A stretch of 64,000 nt of DNA from Bacteroidota bacterium (lineage in GTDB: Bacteria; Bacteroidota; Bacteroidia; Cytophagales; Spirosomataceae), in contig JAIUOF010000001.1 in assembly GCA_020161355.1 (NCBI GenBank), positions 372,001 through 436,000 on the forward strand, read 5' to 3'. Below the pieces are notes generated by a model that saw only the letters and a list, made by a program, of their open reading frames with translations, ran no database searches and had not been told where the DNA came from. The stretch's first letter is position 1. Each line of letters opens with the position of its first letter. Positions 34,878 through 44,118 of this stretch are shown one piece after another. The position numbers were made by a program, and so were the translations under genes.

Positions 34878-36047
34878 ATGAAAAAGCAAACCAAACTTAT
34901 CAGAACACAAACCCAAAAAAGTCAGTTCAGGGAACATTCAACGCCTCTTTACCTTACCAGCAGTTTTTGCTTTGAAGACGCACAGATGGGGAAAGAATTG
35001 TTTGATAATACCCTGGAAGGCAATATTTATAGCCGGTTTTCAAATCCTACCGTTCAGGAATTTGTAGATAAAGTTTGTATGCTTGAAGAAGCCGAAGAAG
35101 GCATCGCTACTGCTACAGGCATGGCGGCTGTTTTTGCAGGATTTGGAGCATTGTTAGCTTCGGGCGACCACATTGTTTCTTCAAAAGCTCTTTTTGGCTC
35201 TGCTCATCAGATTATTACGCAAATCTTACCCAAATGGGGCATAACCTACACCTACATTGATGCCTCTGAGCCTAAAGAAGCTTGGGAAGCTGCAATTTTC
35301 CCAAATACAAAAATGATTTATCTCGAAACACCATCCAATCCCGGATTGGAATTGGTTGATCTTGAGATGGTGGGTGATTTGTGCAAAAAACATAATTTGA
35401 TTTTTTCAGTGGATAATTGTTTCGCAACGCCATTGATTCAAACCCCAGGACAATATGGGGCTGATTTGGTCATTCATTCCGCAACCAAGTTTTTTGATGG
35501 ACAGGGTAGAGTATTGGGTGGAATTATTGTCGGTAAAAAAGAATATATCGAACATGTAAGATTCTTTAGCAGGCAAACTGGACCTTCCATGTCACCATTT
35601 AATGCCTGGGTACTCAGCAAAGGTTTGGAAACCCTTGGCTTAAGAATGGACCGTCATTGTGAAAATGCTCTTAAACTAGCTCAGGCTTTGGAAAATATCG
35701 AAGGAATTAAATCAGTGAAATATCCGTTTTTACCTTCTCATCCTCAATACAATCTGGCAAAAAAACAAATGGAATCAGGTGGGGCGTTGGTAACGTTCGA
35801 ACTGGAGGGAGGATTTGAAAGAGTGATAAGATTTACGCAGAAATTAACCATTCCATCTTTGACTTCGAATCTTGGCGATAGCAGAACCACTATAACCAAC
35901 CCAAACACCACCACCCACGCTAAAGTGGCTGTTGCTGACAAAGAAGCACTTGGGATTTTTGAAGGAACCATGCGGGTTTCGGTAGGTCTTGAAGATATTG
36001 AAGATTTGATAGAGGATTTTACGCAGGCGATTCTGAATTCAAAATAA
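34878..36047 (+). CDS. metZ: O-succinyl/O-acetylhomoserine sulfhydrylase
   Basis: 389 aa from ATG at 34878. Cys/Met-metabolism PLP enzyme: YSRFSNPTVQEF (about 50-61), ATATGMAAVFAG, LETPSNPGLELVD, SVDNCFATP and the PLP lysine in HSATKFFDGQGR. Strands through the C-terminus end in MRVSVGLEDIEDLIEDF, typical for MetZ. Makes homocysteine from an activated homoserine and sulfide. No other methionine gene is adjacent. A strong hairpin terminator follows at 36058. Confidence 0.93.
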   Translation: MKKQTKLIRTQTQKSQFREHSTPLYLTSSFCFEDAQMGKELFDNTLEGNIYSRFSNPTVQEFVDKVCMLEEAEEGIATATGMAAVFAGFGALLASGDHIVSSKALFGSAHQIITQILPKWGITYTYIDASEPKEAWEAAIFPNTKMIYLETPSNPGLELVDLEMVGDLCKKHNLIFSVDNCFATPLIQTPGQYGADLVIHSATKFFDGQGRVLGGIIVGKKEYIEHVRFFSRQTGPSMSPFNAWVLSKGLETLGLRMDRHCENALKLAQALENIEGIKSVKYPFLPSHPQYNLAKKQMESGGALVTFELEGGFERVIRFTQKLTIPSLTSNLGDSRTTITNPNTTTHAKVAVADKEALGIFEGTMRVSVGLEDIEDLIEDFTQAILNSK

Positions 36048-36051
36048 TAAT

Positions 36052-36078
36052 AAAAAAAGGCCGGTTAGGCCTTTTTTT
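36052..36078. terminator. Bidirectional rho-independent terminator
   Basis: AGGCC-ggtta-GGCCT (36058-36072) flanked by an A run on the left and a T run on the right; serves metZ and the convergent TonB receptor gene. Confidence 0.88.
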
Positions 36079-36101
36079 ATTTCGGATTTATAAAGCTCAA
36101 A

Positions 36102-38555
36102 TTAGAATTCTAAAATAAATCCAATCGTTGGTGTAACTAGTGCAGAAGGTTCGTTTACAATAAAATCAATCCCATTGGAACCGTCAAGTTTTATAGGATT
36201 TCCATCAGTGGTCAGGAAATTATTAGTGTTCGCATCTCTTTTCAGAGCAAATTGCGGCACATCAGGGCTTTTGGCTAAATACCAGTTAGTTACGTCAAGA
36301 TATAGATCTAATGTTGTTTTCCGGAAATTTAACTTTTTATCAATCCTCAAATCTGAACTATTAAATGCTCCTAATCTCATACTGTTCAACTTCGAATAGT
36401 CATAATAGGTGATTCCCTGCGTAACAAAATTCTTTCTTGAAGTTTCGATATCTATTGGAGAATATGGAGCACCGCCCTGGAACCGGAATTTAAGTCCTAT
36501 TTCCCAGTTTTTCCTAAACTTATAACCCAAAGCTGAACTCACTAAATGCCGGTTGTCCCAGCTACTTGAAATAAGTTTGCCGTCTGTACCGGCAAACAAA
36601 CTCCTGTAAAATGTGTATGCCATTACACCAAAAAACCTTTTGGTTAGTTTTTTCTGAGCGAAAAACTCAATGCCATAGGCTTTACCAGTTCCATCAAAAA
36701 GTACGGCCTCATTACCTAAAACATTAAAATCAGCACCCATGTTGGCCAAGTTTACTCCGGTCCTAACAGAGATAGGCATATTTTCATAGCCTTTGTAAAA
36801 CCCTTCTAGTGTAAATCTTAAACTTGCATCTGGCAAATATTCGAACCCGCCTGCCAAATGATTGGATATTTGATACTGAGCGTTTTGGTTGACAAGTTTG
36901 CCGGTGTTGTCGGCAAATCCAAGAATGGTATATGGTGCCAGTTTGGTGTATCTTCCTGCCGAGGCATTAATAGCCCAGTGATTATTTGCAAAATAACTAA
37001 AAGACACTCTTGGTGAAACTGTTTTGAGGAAATTATTTCCATCATCTGTAAAGCTGTTTCCATCAGTTCTGAGACCACCTGAAACACCTAACTTGTTGTT
37101 AACGAATCGTTTTCCTAATTGAACAAAAGCCCCATATTTGAAAAAGGGCTTCAATGGACTCACAAAATTTATTCTCAATTCGGGTTGAATTACCGCACCC
37201 GTTGAACTCAAAATTTCTTTCAGTATTACATTTTCAGTGGTATTTTGATATTTAACATATTGCACCATCGCACCATAAGAAAACTTCATGGCTCCAATGC
37301 TTTTGTTCATGTCCCAGCGAAGTTTGTTTTCAATTTCCCTCGAATTCAGGTCCAAAGTTTTAGCAGAAGATTCTGGTTTCTGGTTGTCCTCATATTTCAA
37401 AATGCTATTGTCAAACATATTTCTGCTGAGAGCCAGATTCCAGTATCCGTTATGAACCAGCCTTTTGAGCGATGCTCCAACGGTGTAATTCCACTGGTTA
37501 ATAGTAGGTGAAGAATTTATTGTTTCTGCTTTTTCAGGTGAATAAGCATCAGAAATAACAAAACTAAAATCATCTATGGCACCCAAACCAATAAAACTCA
37601 AGGAAGTCTTTTTATTGATTTGATGCTGAACTTTCGTTTGAAAATCCCAGTAGTTAGGTCTGATGGGCAAATCAAGGGCTTTAAACAATAATTGCAGATA
37701 AGATCTTCTGGCTGAAGCAAGAAAGGTAGTTTTTTCTGAAATAGGACCTTCCAATGTCCCCGCCAACTCTGTTGCACTCAGCCTGACATTACCCTGAAAA
37801 TCATTAGGATTGCCCGTTTTTTGTTTAAATTGAAAAACCGAACTCAGTGCATTATCGTATCTGGCATCAAAGGCCGAGCTACTCAGTTTCACATCTTCGA
37901 TAAAGCTCACATTGAGCATCCCTTGCGGGCCGCCACTACTTCCCTGGGTTTGAAAATGATTAATTACGGGTACTTCGATTCCATCAAGATAGAATACGTT
38001 TTCATTCGCTCCGCCACCTCTGATAATGATGTCGTTTCGAAAGCTACCACCGCCAACACCGCCCCCAACTCCCGGTAAAACCTGGATAACCTTGCTGATA
38101 TCAAAATTTCCACCAGGGCTAGCCTTTATTTCTTCTGTGGTTAGTTTTTGAACACTTAATGGTGTTTCGATTGTAGCCGTAACAGCGGTTTGCGTTTTTG
38201 CTTTTACTTCAACAGCATCGAGGGTAGCTATATCGGCTTCAAGCTCGATGATATAGTTATTCTCATTTCCGGTGTTAACCACTATATTATAAAGGGTAAA
38301 GGGTTTGTACCCCACATAAGAAACGACCAGATTGTAACTTCCCACCGGAATATTCGAAATCCTAAAGTTACCTGATTCATCGGTTGTGGCACCCTTTGTG
38401 GAATTGCTTAATTGAAGATTTACGAAAGCAAGCTCTTCCTGTGAACTTTTGTCACGAATCTTTCCTGAAATACTCCCTTGCTTCTGTGAAAAAACCGGAA
38501 AAATGGAAAAATAAAAAATTGCTGAAAAGATAATGGTTCTAAGCATTTTTGTCAA
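36102..38555 (-). CDS. TonB-dependent receptor with carboxypeptidase-regulatory-like N-terminus
   Basis: 817 aa. Signal peptide ending at VFSQ (about 24), then a CarboxypepD_reg-like beta domain (GSISGKIRDKSSQEELAFVNL...YNLVVSYVGYKPF, about 27-100), a plug domain (SVQKLTTEEIKASPGG through NENVFYLDGIEVP, about 130-200) and a beta barrel ending in FILEF. No SusD partner is adjacent, so polysaccharide import is not indicated; metal chelates or other ligands are possible. The glycine-rich GVGGGVGGGSF in the plug is unusual in length. Energised by TonB/ExbBD encoded elsewhere. Confidence 0.93.
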   Translation of the reverse strand: MTKMLRTIIFSAIFYFSIFPVFSQKQGSISGKIRDKSSQEELAFVNLQLSNSTKGATTDESGNFRISNIPVGSYNLVVSYVGYKPFTLYNIVVNTGNENNYIIELEADIATLDAVEVKAKTQTAVTATIETPLSVQKLTTEEIKASPGGNFDISKVIQVLPGVGGGVGGGSFRNDIIIRGGGANENVFYLDGIEVPVINHFQTQGSSGGPQGMLNVSFIEDVKLSSSAFDARYDNALSSVFQFKQKTGNPNDFQGNVRLSATELAGTLEGPISEKTTFLASARRSYLQLLFKALDLPIRPNYWDFQTKVQHQINKKTSLSFIGLGAIDDFSFVISDAYSPEKAETINSSPTINQWNYTVGASLKRLVHNGYWNLALSRNMFDNSILKYEDNQKPESSAKTLDLNSREIENKLRWDMNKSIGAMKFSYGAMVQYVKYQNTTENVILKEILSSTGAVIQPELRINFVSPLKPFFKYGAFVQLGKRFVNNKLGVSGGLRTDGNSFTDDGNNFLKTVSPRVSFSYFANNHWAINASAGRYTKLAPYTILGFADNTGKLVNQNAQYQISNHLAGGFEYLPDASLRFTLEGFYKGYENMPISVRTGVNLANMGADFNVLGNEAVLFDGTGKAYGIEFFAQKKLTKRFFGVMAYTFYRSLFAGTDGKLISSSWDNRHLVSSALGYKFRKNWEIGLKFRFQGGAPYSPIDIETSRKNFVTQGITYYDYSKLNSMRLGAFNSSDLRIDKKLNFRKTTLDLYLDVTNWYLAKSPDVPQFALKRDANTNNFLTTDGNPIKLDGSNGIDFIVNEPSALVTPTIGFILEF

Positions 38556-38612
38556 TTATGATGAATGGTTAGCTTTTATAACCATGTTTCAATAAATATT
38601 GTTTACGAAAAT

Positions 38613-38645
38613 GCAAAAAAAAAGAGGCGATTAGCCTCTTTAATA
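38613..38645. terminator. Hairpin terminator after small membrane protein gene
   Basis: AAAGAGGC-gatta-GCCTCTTT (38621-38641) with a T run on the minus strand (A run 38615-38623). Confidence 0.85.
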
Positions 38646-38662
38646 ATTTAATAGTATAGAGT

Positions 38663-38953
38663 TTAGATTAATATCAAAATGCCTACAATCATTGAAGCAC
38701 CTGCTGTAAACCACATTGGGACCCTTCTTGCTTTGTAAGCGTATAAATTATAATGCTTTAAATATTCAATTCTTAACCAAAAAGAAATTCCGATTAGCAT
38801 AAAAAACAGAGAGGCAGAAAAGGTCAAAGTTTTTGGGGCAAAACCTGCCAAATCAATGTATAACATCCCGGTAATGATGGCCAAAACTAAGGCAAAAAAC
38901 ATTAGGATTCCGAAAAGGTATTTGTAAGTCTGCTTGTCAATAGTATGTCTCAT
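38663..38953 (-). CDS. Small three-helix membrane protein
   Basis: 96 aa from ATG at 38953. Charged N-terminus MRHTIDKQTYKY, then three hydrophobic segments (about 13-35, 40-60 and 77-96) with a positively charged loop (HYNLYAYKARR) before the last. Family not recognised. The in-frame extension to 39100 is AT-rich, Phe/Asn/Ile-rich and looks non-coding. Own terminator, so a single-gene unit. The 295 bp upstream to the next gene are about 85% A+T without a clear promoter box. Confidence 0.65.
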   Translation of the reverse strand: MRHTIDKQTYKYLFGILMFFALVLAIITGMLYIDLAGFAPKTLTFSASLFFMLIGISFWLRIEYLKHYNLYAYKARRVPMWFTAGASMIVGILILI

Positions 38954-39248
38954 AGTTTCTTTTGTTTTGTTGTACAAATTTAAATGCATGATTTGGCTAT
39001 TTCCAAATATTTCAAAATAAAATTTTGAGAAAAAATGAAAAATAATGTTTAAAAATAAAATAAAATTTGAATATTTTTGAAAAATATTAGAAAAGTGCAA
39101 TTAAATATTATCGAAACCTTCATTAAAAATTAAAAAAAATAGAAAATAGGGTTATTCTTTTGATAAAATAATAAAATTGAATATCAAACGCTAAATATTA
39201 TAAAAATTTTGAATTTTAATGAAAAGTTGAAATATTATTCTGAATTGC

Positions 39249-39917
39249 TCAATCGGTTTCTCCAAAGAAAAGTTCATTGATATAATCAATGTAAGGTTTT
39301 AAGATTTTGAAATGATTCAAAATTACCTCCTGAAAGTTTTCACGAAAAACTTCATCATTGGTGAAGGTTTTGAAAAAAAACAATTCCTTGTATTTTAATA
39401 ATTCTACTTCAGGGTGTTCGGGGTCATAGCCTTTGGGTGCTTTTTTTAGTTTTTCACCATAAATCTCAGGAAAGTGCTTTCTAAATTCTTTGGATTCGAT
39501 AATATTTTTAAGTGTTTCAGGCGAATAATCGATTTCCTGCCTAAACTTAGCTAAGTTTGCCACACTAGGCTGCCACATTCCGCCACCGATAGAGGTTTTT
39601 CCATTTTGTAATTGAATGTAGTAATCAATTTTGCCGGAATTACGGCCACCAGGACCAAATGCAGCAGACAAATGATTTTTGTACGGACTTTTGTCTTTTG
39701 AAAATCTAATGTCTCTGTTAATTCTGAAAATACAATCCTTGATATTTGTGTTTGAAAAGTCTGGCTCAAATTGTTTCATTTCATTCAAAATTAAGCTGCA
39801 AAAATCAACAAAATTTGATTTTGAAGTTTCATACCATTTACGGTTCATTTCAAACCATTCTTTGGTATTATTTTCTTCCAGATTTTTTAAAAATTCAAGT
39901 GTACTTTCCTTAATCAT
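39249..39917 (-). CDS. DUF2461 (TIGR02453-type) protein
   Basis: 222 aa from ATG at 39917. Contains the family's main blocks: TLEFLKNLEENNTKEWFEMNRKWYE at the N-terminus, IFRINRDIRFSKDKSPYKNHLSA (about 66-88), GGGMWQPS (about 110-117) and LKKAPKGYDPEHPEVELLKYKE (about 155-176). Cytoplasmic, widespread, no established function. It is divergent from trpS with 48 bp between the two starts, and the trpS -7 box at 39930-39937 falls inside this space. Confidence 0.9.
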   Translation of the reverse strand: MIKESTLEFLKNLEENNTKEWFEMNRKWYETSKSNFVDFCSLILNEMKQFEPDFSNTNIKDCIFRINRDIRFSKDKSPYKNHLSAAFGPGGRNSGKIDYYIQLQNGKTSIGGGMWQPSVANLAKFRQEIDYSPETLKNIIESKEFRKHFPEIYGEKLKKAPKGYDPEHPEVELLKYKELFFFKTFTNDEVFRENFQEVILNHFKILKPYIDYINELFFGETD

Positions 39918-39929
39918 ATATTTAATAGC

Positions 39930-39937
39930 TAATTTTG
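39930..39937 (+). promoter_or_regulatory. -7 box of trpS
   Basis: TAATTTTG fits TAnnTTTG, 28 bp before the ATG at 39966, in the short spacer to the divergent DUF2461 gene. Confidence 0.45.
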
Positions 39938-39965
39938 TGAAATTAATAAATCGTAAAAATAACAT

Positions 39966-40940
39966 ATGTCAAGGATATTAACTGGCATTCAGGCCAGTGG
40001 AAGACCACATTTAGGAAATATTTTGGGAGCGATTGAGCCGGCTATCAAGCTGTCGCAGAATCCGGAGAACGAATCTTTTTTGTTTATCGCTGATTTACAC
40101 TCACTTACGACTATTAAGAATCCTGATTTATTAAAGGAGAATACCAAAGCGGTGGCCTCTGCATGGTTGGCTTGTGGATTTGATGCAGAAAAGAATTTCT
40201 TTTACCGTCAATCAAAACTCGCCCATTTTCATACGGAGCTCTTATGGTACTTAAGTTGCCTTACACCATATCCTATGTTGGCCAACGCTCATTCGTTTAA
40301 GGAAAAGTCGGACAAACTTTCTGACGTAAATGCGGGGCTATTTACCTATCCTGTCCTTCAAGCTGCTGATATTATTTTGTATCAGGCTCATTTTGTGCCG
40401 GTTGGGAAAGACCAAAAACAACATCTTGAAATGTCAAAAGACATTGCGGCTTCGTTTAACAGAGTTTTCGGAGAGCTTTTTGTGCTGCCCGAATCCCTGA
40501 TTAATGAGCAAATTATGACCATTCCCGGTGTGGATGGGCAAAAAATGAGTAAATCATACAATAATTACATAGATATTTTTCTTTCTGAAAAAGAACTTTA
40601 TAAACAAATCAAAGGAATTGTAACCGATGCTACGCCCTTGGAAGAACCCAAAAATCCGGATACCTGCCTTGTATTTAAACTATATTCTTTGATAGCCGAT
40701 GAAAGTCAAATCGCCGAAATGCGTCAGAAATATTTGGCGGGTGGTTATGGTTATGGACATGCCAAAAAAGAATTTTTGGATTTGATTTTGGATAAATATG
40801 GAAATCAACGAGATCTTTTTGATTATTATATGGCAGATAGTGCAGCTTTAGAGGCCAAATTAAAAGTAGGAGAGGAGAAGGCGGCGGATATTGCGTCGGA
40901 TACTATGAAAAAAGTAAGAACGCTTTTGAAGTTTGATTGA
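39966..40940 (+). CDS. trpS: Tryptophanyl-tRNA synthetase
   Basis: 324 aa class I synthetase charging tRNA-Trp. HIGH-type motif in GRPHLGNILG (about 12-21) and KMSKS near residue 194 in GQKMSKSYNN; FIADLHSLTT (about 40-49), DAEKNFFYRQS and YPVLQAADIILYQA match TrpRS. Full length. The PAP2 gene starts within its last codons, so a mixed operon of trpS, PAP2 and DUF2147 is likely. Confidence 0.96.
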   Translation: MSRILTGIQASGRPHLGNILGAIEPAIKLSQNPENESFLFIADLHSLTTIKNPDLLKENTKAVASAWLACGFDAEKNFFYRQSKLAHFHTELLWYLSCLTPYPMLANAHSFKEKSDKLSDVNAGLFTYPVLQAADIILYQAHFVPVGKDQKQHLEMSKDIAASFNRVFGELFVLPESLINEQIMTIPGVDGQKMSKSYNNYIDIFLSEKELYKQIKGIVTDATPLEEPKNPDTCLVFKLYSLIADESQIAEMRQKYLAGGYGYGHAKKEFLDLILDKYGNQRDLFDYYMADSAALEAKLKVGEEKAADIASDTMKKVRTLLKFD

Positions 40941-41502
40941 GTATCTGATAAATATTGACCATAAGTTATTTTTATGGCTAAATGGCTTCCATACAAGCAA
41001 TTTGGATCAGTTAATGCTTTGGATATCACATTCCCGAACCTGGTTACCACTATATGTTTTTCTTATTTTTTTATTGTTTAAAAAATTCGGGATCAAGCAA
41101 GGAGTTATTTACATCCTTATAATAATAGTTGCCGCAGGTTGCTCCGATTTTATTACTTCCGGATTGATGAAGCCATTTTTTGGTAGATTAAGACCATGTC
41201 ATAATCCAGAAATTATGTCTCAGATGCATCTGGTGGGCAATTGTGGCGGACAATATGGCTTTGTTTCATCTCATGCTTCCAATAGTTTTGCATTATTTTT
41301 TACAATATCACAAATTGGTATTTATAAAAAATATTTGAAACCAGCTCTGCTCTTTTGGGCAATAATTGTTTCCTACAGTCGTATATATCTGGGTGTACAT
41401 TTTCCTATGGATGTTTTTGTTGGAGCATTGATTGGAATTTGTATTTCCTTTCTTATTTTTGGATTTTACAAAAAAATACAATCAACAATAATCAAATCTT
41501 AA
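40933..41502 (+). CDS. PAP2-family membrane phosphatase
   Basis: 189 aa with about five hydrophobic segments. The three-part phosphatase signature is complete: KPFFGRLRP (about 78-86), SSHAS (about 111-115) and SRIYLGVHFPMD (about 148-159). Could dephosphorylate undecaprenyl pyrophosphate or phosphatidic-acid-type lipids on the outer face of the inner membrane. The start is a TTG at 40933 overlapping trpS by 8 bp; the first in-frame ATG would remove the amphipathic N-terminus and first helix, so TTG is preferred. Confidence 0.9.
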   Translation: MIEYLINIDHKLFLWLNGFHTSNLDQLMLWISHSRTWLPLYVFLIFLLFKKFGIKQGVIYILIIIVAAGCSDFITSGLMKPFFGRLRPCHNPEIMSQMHLVGNCGGQYGFVSSHASNSFALFFTISQIGIYKKYLKPALLFWAIIVSYSRIYLGVHFPMDVFVGALIGICISFLIFGFYKKIQSTIIKS

Positions 41503-41513
41503 ATAAAATCAGA

Positions 41514-41936
41514 ATGAAAAGAATTCTTTCAGTTGCATTTTTATTAATGGTTTTTGGAGCAAAAGCACAGGACATCACCAAAGGAACCTGGTACAATGAA
41601 GAGAAAACTTCCAGAGTGCAGTTTTATGAAAACGGCGGCAAGTATTTTGGAAAGGTAGTTTGGCTCAAAGATCCATTGGAAAACGGTAAACCACGCACCG
41701 ATACTAAAAACCCAGATGCAAAACTTAAAAGCACTCCTTTGATGGGTTTGATATTTATGAAAAACTTTAAAAAAGTAGGCGATAAAAAATGGGAAGACGG
41801 AACAATCTATGACCCTAAAAATGGCAAAACTTATTCCTGTATTATCACTCAGGTGAGTCCTACCCACCTTGATGTAAGAGGTTATATCGGAATTTCGCTG
41901 ATTGGCCGAACTTCAAAGTTTACTAAAGCAGAATAA
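41514..41936 (+). CDS. DUF2147 secreted protein
   Basis: 140 aa from ATG at 41514, just after the PAP2 stop. Signal peptide MKRILSVAFLLMVFGAKAQ. Mature DUF2147 beta domain: GTWYNEEKTSRVQFYENGGKYFGKVVWL (about 24-51), PLMGLIFMKNFK and KKWEDGTIYDPKNGKTYSCII, ending with RGYIGISLIGRTSKF. Probably a small periplasmic or outer-membrane-associated lipocalin-like protein; ligand unknown. A frame extension to 41355 overlaps the PAP2 gene and is not real. Confidence 0.9.
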   Translation: MKRILSVAFLLMVFGAKAQDITKGTWYNEEKTSRVQFYENGGKYFGKVVWLKDPLENGKPRTDTKNPDAKLKSTPLMGLIFMKNFKKVGDKKWEDGTIYDPKNGKTYSCIITQVSPTHLDVRGYIGISLIGRTSKFTKAE

Positions 41937-41947
41937 AAAACATCTCA

Positions 41948-41986
41948 TAAAAAAGCCTTCGGAATATCATTTCGAAGGCTTTTTGA
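41948..41986. terminator. Bidirectional rho-independent terminator
   Basis: AAAAAGCCTTCG (ending 41962) pairs with CGAAGGCTTTTT (41973-41984) between the convergent DUF2147 and DinB-like genes. Confidence 0.92.
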
Positions 41987-42002
41987 TTATAAATGCTACC
42001 TG

Positions 42003-42557
42003 TTAAATAAAATCATCTTCCAGATCATCTTCAAAATAGCGGCTACTTCCTATGAAATCGTCGTCACCACCTTTAGCGTTTTTGGCTGCAAGTTTTTTCA
42101 AAATGGCAATCTGACCGGCATGGTATAAATCATGATTGATGATCCCTGTCAATAAAGTGAAAAAGGTATATTCTGCCCCCGGAACTATCTTATTCAGAAA
42201 ATCATCAGTTTTGGTTTCCAGTTCTTTGATCAATTCATCATGACTTAAGGTAAGCTCCATCATGAGTGTCTCTAGCTCAAACTGGTCAATTTTTCCGATA
42301 TTTCCCCAGTTCAGTTTTTCGTCTTCAATCACATAGGCTTCGTCTCCCTGCATTTTTTTTACGGCAAAAATCCTCCAACTTGTGATATGGTAGATGAGCT
42401 CAGCAATATTATGTACGTTTCCAGCTTTGTAAGATACCTCCTTAACAGTAAGACCTTTGGTGAGCTCTAAAACTGAGGGACCATGCCACGCTCCGCCATG
42501 AAACGCAGAATTAAAAAGGTTTTTTAGGTTTTCGATATTGGTATTGGTATGTGCCAT
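42003..42557 (-). CDS. DinB-like (DUF664/YfiT-type) four-helix protein, copy 1
   Basis: 184 aa. DinB-fold metal-binding helix bundle: HGGAWHGPSVLEL (about 20-32), IAELIYHITSWR (about 46-57) and INHDLYHAGQIAILKK (about 138-153), where the spaced histidines would bind one metal. An acidic tail (DDDF...EDDLEDDF) is absent from the second copy. Members include thiol-dependent transferases, but most have no assigned role. Follows a paralogue with only 10 bp between the genes, an old tandem duplication. Confidence 0.88.
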   Translation of the reverse strand: MAHTNTNIENLKNLFNSAFHGGAWHGPSVLELTKGLTVKEVSYKAGNVHNIAELIYHITSWRIFAVKKMQGDEAYVIEDEKLNWGNIGKIDQFELETLMMELTLSHDELIKELETKTDDFLNKIVPGAEYTFFTLLTGIINHDLYHAGQIAILKKLAAKNAKGGDDDFIGSSRYFEDDLEDDFI

Positions 42558-42567
42558 AGCGATAAAT

Positions 42568-43032
42568 TTACTGCCACAACACCCAAATCATCCCCAGATG
42601 ATAGGTGTCATGCTGAATTATTCCATTTAATAGTTTATAAAAATTATAATATTCTCCGGGTACATTTCGCTCCAAAAGGTCATCATCATAGCTCTCGAGG
42701 CGGTCAATCAATTCATTGTGACTCTTTTTAAGATTTTCAACCAGAATCTGAAAGTTTTCAGCTTTAGTATCTTCAGCTTTTCCCCAGTTGTCTTCCTCAG
42801 TTTCGAGACTGTAATGTATGTTGTCGTTTAGTTTCTCCAGGGCAAACTTCCTCCATGCCATCAGATGAAAAACATGCTGAGCAATTGTTTCGCTGGAAAA
42901 CTGCTGTTTTTGGGTGACCTTCTCCAAGGGTAAGCTGTTGACGATTTCCATAACAGATGGACCATGCCAGGCGTCTCCTCTGAAAACGGTGTCGAGATTG
43001 TCGATGATGAGTTCTAAAGCTTTTTTGCTCAT
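42568..43032 (-). CDS. DinB-like four-helix protein, copy 2
   Basis: 154 aa, paralogue of the downstream gene. Shared motifs: GDAWHGPSVMEI (about 19-30), IAQHVFHLMAWRKFALEKL (about 48-66), SHNELIDRL, and IQHDTYHLGMI (about 138-148), keeping the metal-site histidines. Between the copies identity is moderate and mostly in these motifs, so the duplication is not recent or the genes diverged fast. Cytoplasmic, function unknown. Probably the promoter-proximal gene of a two-gene operon. Confidence 0.88.
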   Translation of the reverse strand: MSKKALELIIDNLDTVFRGDAWHGPSVMEIVNSLPLEKVTQKQQFSSETIAQHVFHLMAWRKFALEKLNDNIHYSLETEEDNWGKAEDTKAENFQILVENLKKSHNELIDRLESYDDDLLERNVPGEYYNFYKLLNGIIQHDTYHLGMIWVLWQ

Positions 43033-43103
43033 AATGATTTAAAAAACACACAAAAATGCAAAATCTGCTCTTTTAATAATAATGTTTTCAAATAAATTGT
43101 TTC

Positions 43104-44114
43104 TCAGGATATTTTAGTTTCGAAATTTTGGCCTTTCCAGTCTAATTTTTTAGAAAAAAGAAAAACGAAATACTGAACAAACCACGTAACCGGCATGTAA
43201 ATCAAAAATACAGGAAGCCACCGCAAATAACCTTTCAGAGCCAGTTTTTTCTCAAAAAATAATACAATAAAAAAATAAAAGAGGAACAAGATACAGTTTG
43301 TAATACCCAATAAAATAGGAGAATAGATTGCAAGAAATATAAATACAGGTAAATGAAATGCCTGAGAAAGGCCTAAAACAATGAGCCAGGACTTACTTTC
43401 CAAAGCACCTTTTATCCATCGTTTTCTTTGCTCCAGAAAATTTGAAGGTGGGCGGGTGTAAGCCACAATTTCGGGTTCAAATACATGTTTGAAGTCAAAT
43501 CCTTTGGCTATAATTGCCTGATAAAGAGCATAATCTTCGACGATTGAAAACCCAATTTTTTCATATCCACCCACTGCTTCATAAGCTTTTCTACTCACCA
43601 TCATGTTATTTCCCATTCCTGTGGTAGGGATTTTATTGTCCGAAAAGACCTTCATCATGGTCAGAGCCATGAGCCATTCTGTGCCTTGCATGGCATTGAG
43701 GAAATCAGTATTTCTGAAAGCTGTAACTCCAACCATTACACCCACATTGGGCTCCAGATTTTTGAGCATAGCTTTTATCCAACCTGCAGGTAGTTCAATA
43801 TCCGCATCTGAAAAAAACAAAAAATCTCCGGTGCTTTCTTTTATTAAAAAATTCAAAGTTCTGGTTTTTGCCTTCAGTGTTTCATTTTCTTCGGCTTTTG
43901 GAATATTTATGTACCTGACATGAGAATATTGATTGGCAAAGGCTTGAAGTAATTTCGGCGTAGCATCATCAGAATTATCATTTCCTAGTATTATTTCCAG
44001 CTTTTCTTTCGGGTAATCTATTTTTTCGAGCGATTTTAAGCAAAAAGGAAGATTGCTCTCTTCATTTCGGGAAGGGATGATAATGCTTACAGTTGGAAGG
44101 TTTTGTAAATTCAT
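43104..44114 (-). CDS. Family 2 glycosyltransferase, membrane-bound
   Basis: 336 aa. GT-A domain at the N-terminus: SIIIPSRNEESNL (about 10-22), ILGNDNSDDAT (about 41-51), metal site SDADIELPAGW (about 96-106), then VEDYALYQ and QRKRWIKGALES, the (Q/R)xxRW block of processive GT2 enzymes. Two or three C-terminal membrane helices (about 255-325) anchor it. Acceptor unknown; polysaccharide or glycolipid synthesis is likely. It begins 4 bp after the helicase gene, so the two share a transcript. Confidence 0.9.
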   Translation of the reverse strand: MNLQNLPTVSIIIPSRNEESNLPFCLKSLEKIDYPKEKLEIILGNDNSDDATPKLLQAFANQYSHVRYINIPKAEENETLKAKTRTLNFLIKESTGDFLFFSDADIELPAGWIKAMLKNLEPNVGVMVGVTAFRNTDFLNAMQGTEWLMALTMMKVFSDNKIPTTGMGNNMMVSRKAYEAVGGYEKIGFSIVEDYALYQAIIAKGFDFKHVFEPEIVAYTRPPSNFLEQRKRWIKGALESKSWLIVLGLSQAFHLPVFIFLAIYSPILLGITNCILFLFYFFIVLFFEKKLALKGYLRWLPVFLIYMPVTWFVQYFVFLFSKKLDWKGQNFETKIS

Positions 44115-44118
44115 GAGA

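Noticed and set aside
38954-39100. 49-residue N-terminal extension of the small membrane protein
   Set aside because: Phe/Asn/Ile-rich translation of about 85% AT sequence; the ATG at 38953 fits better.
41355-41513. N-terminal extension of the DUF2147 gene into the PAP2 gene
   Set aside because: Out-of-frame reading of PAP2 coding sequence; a clean signal peptide starts at 41514.
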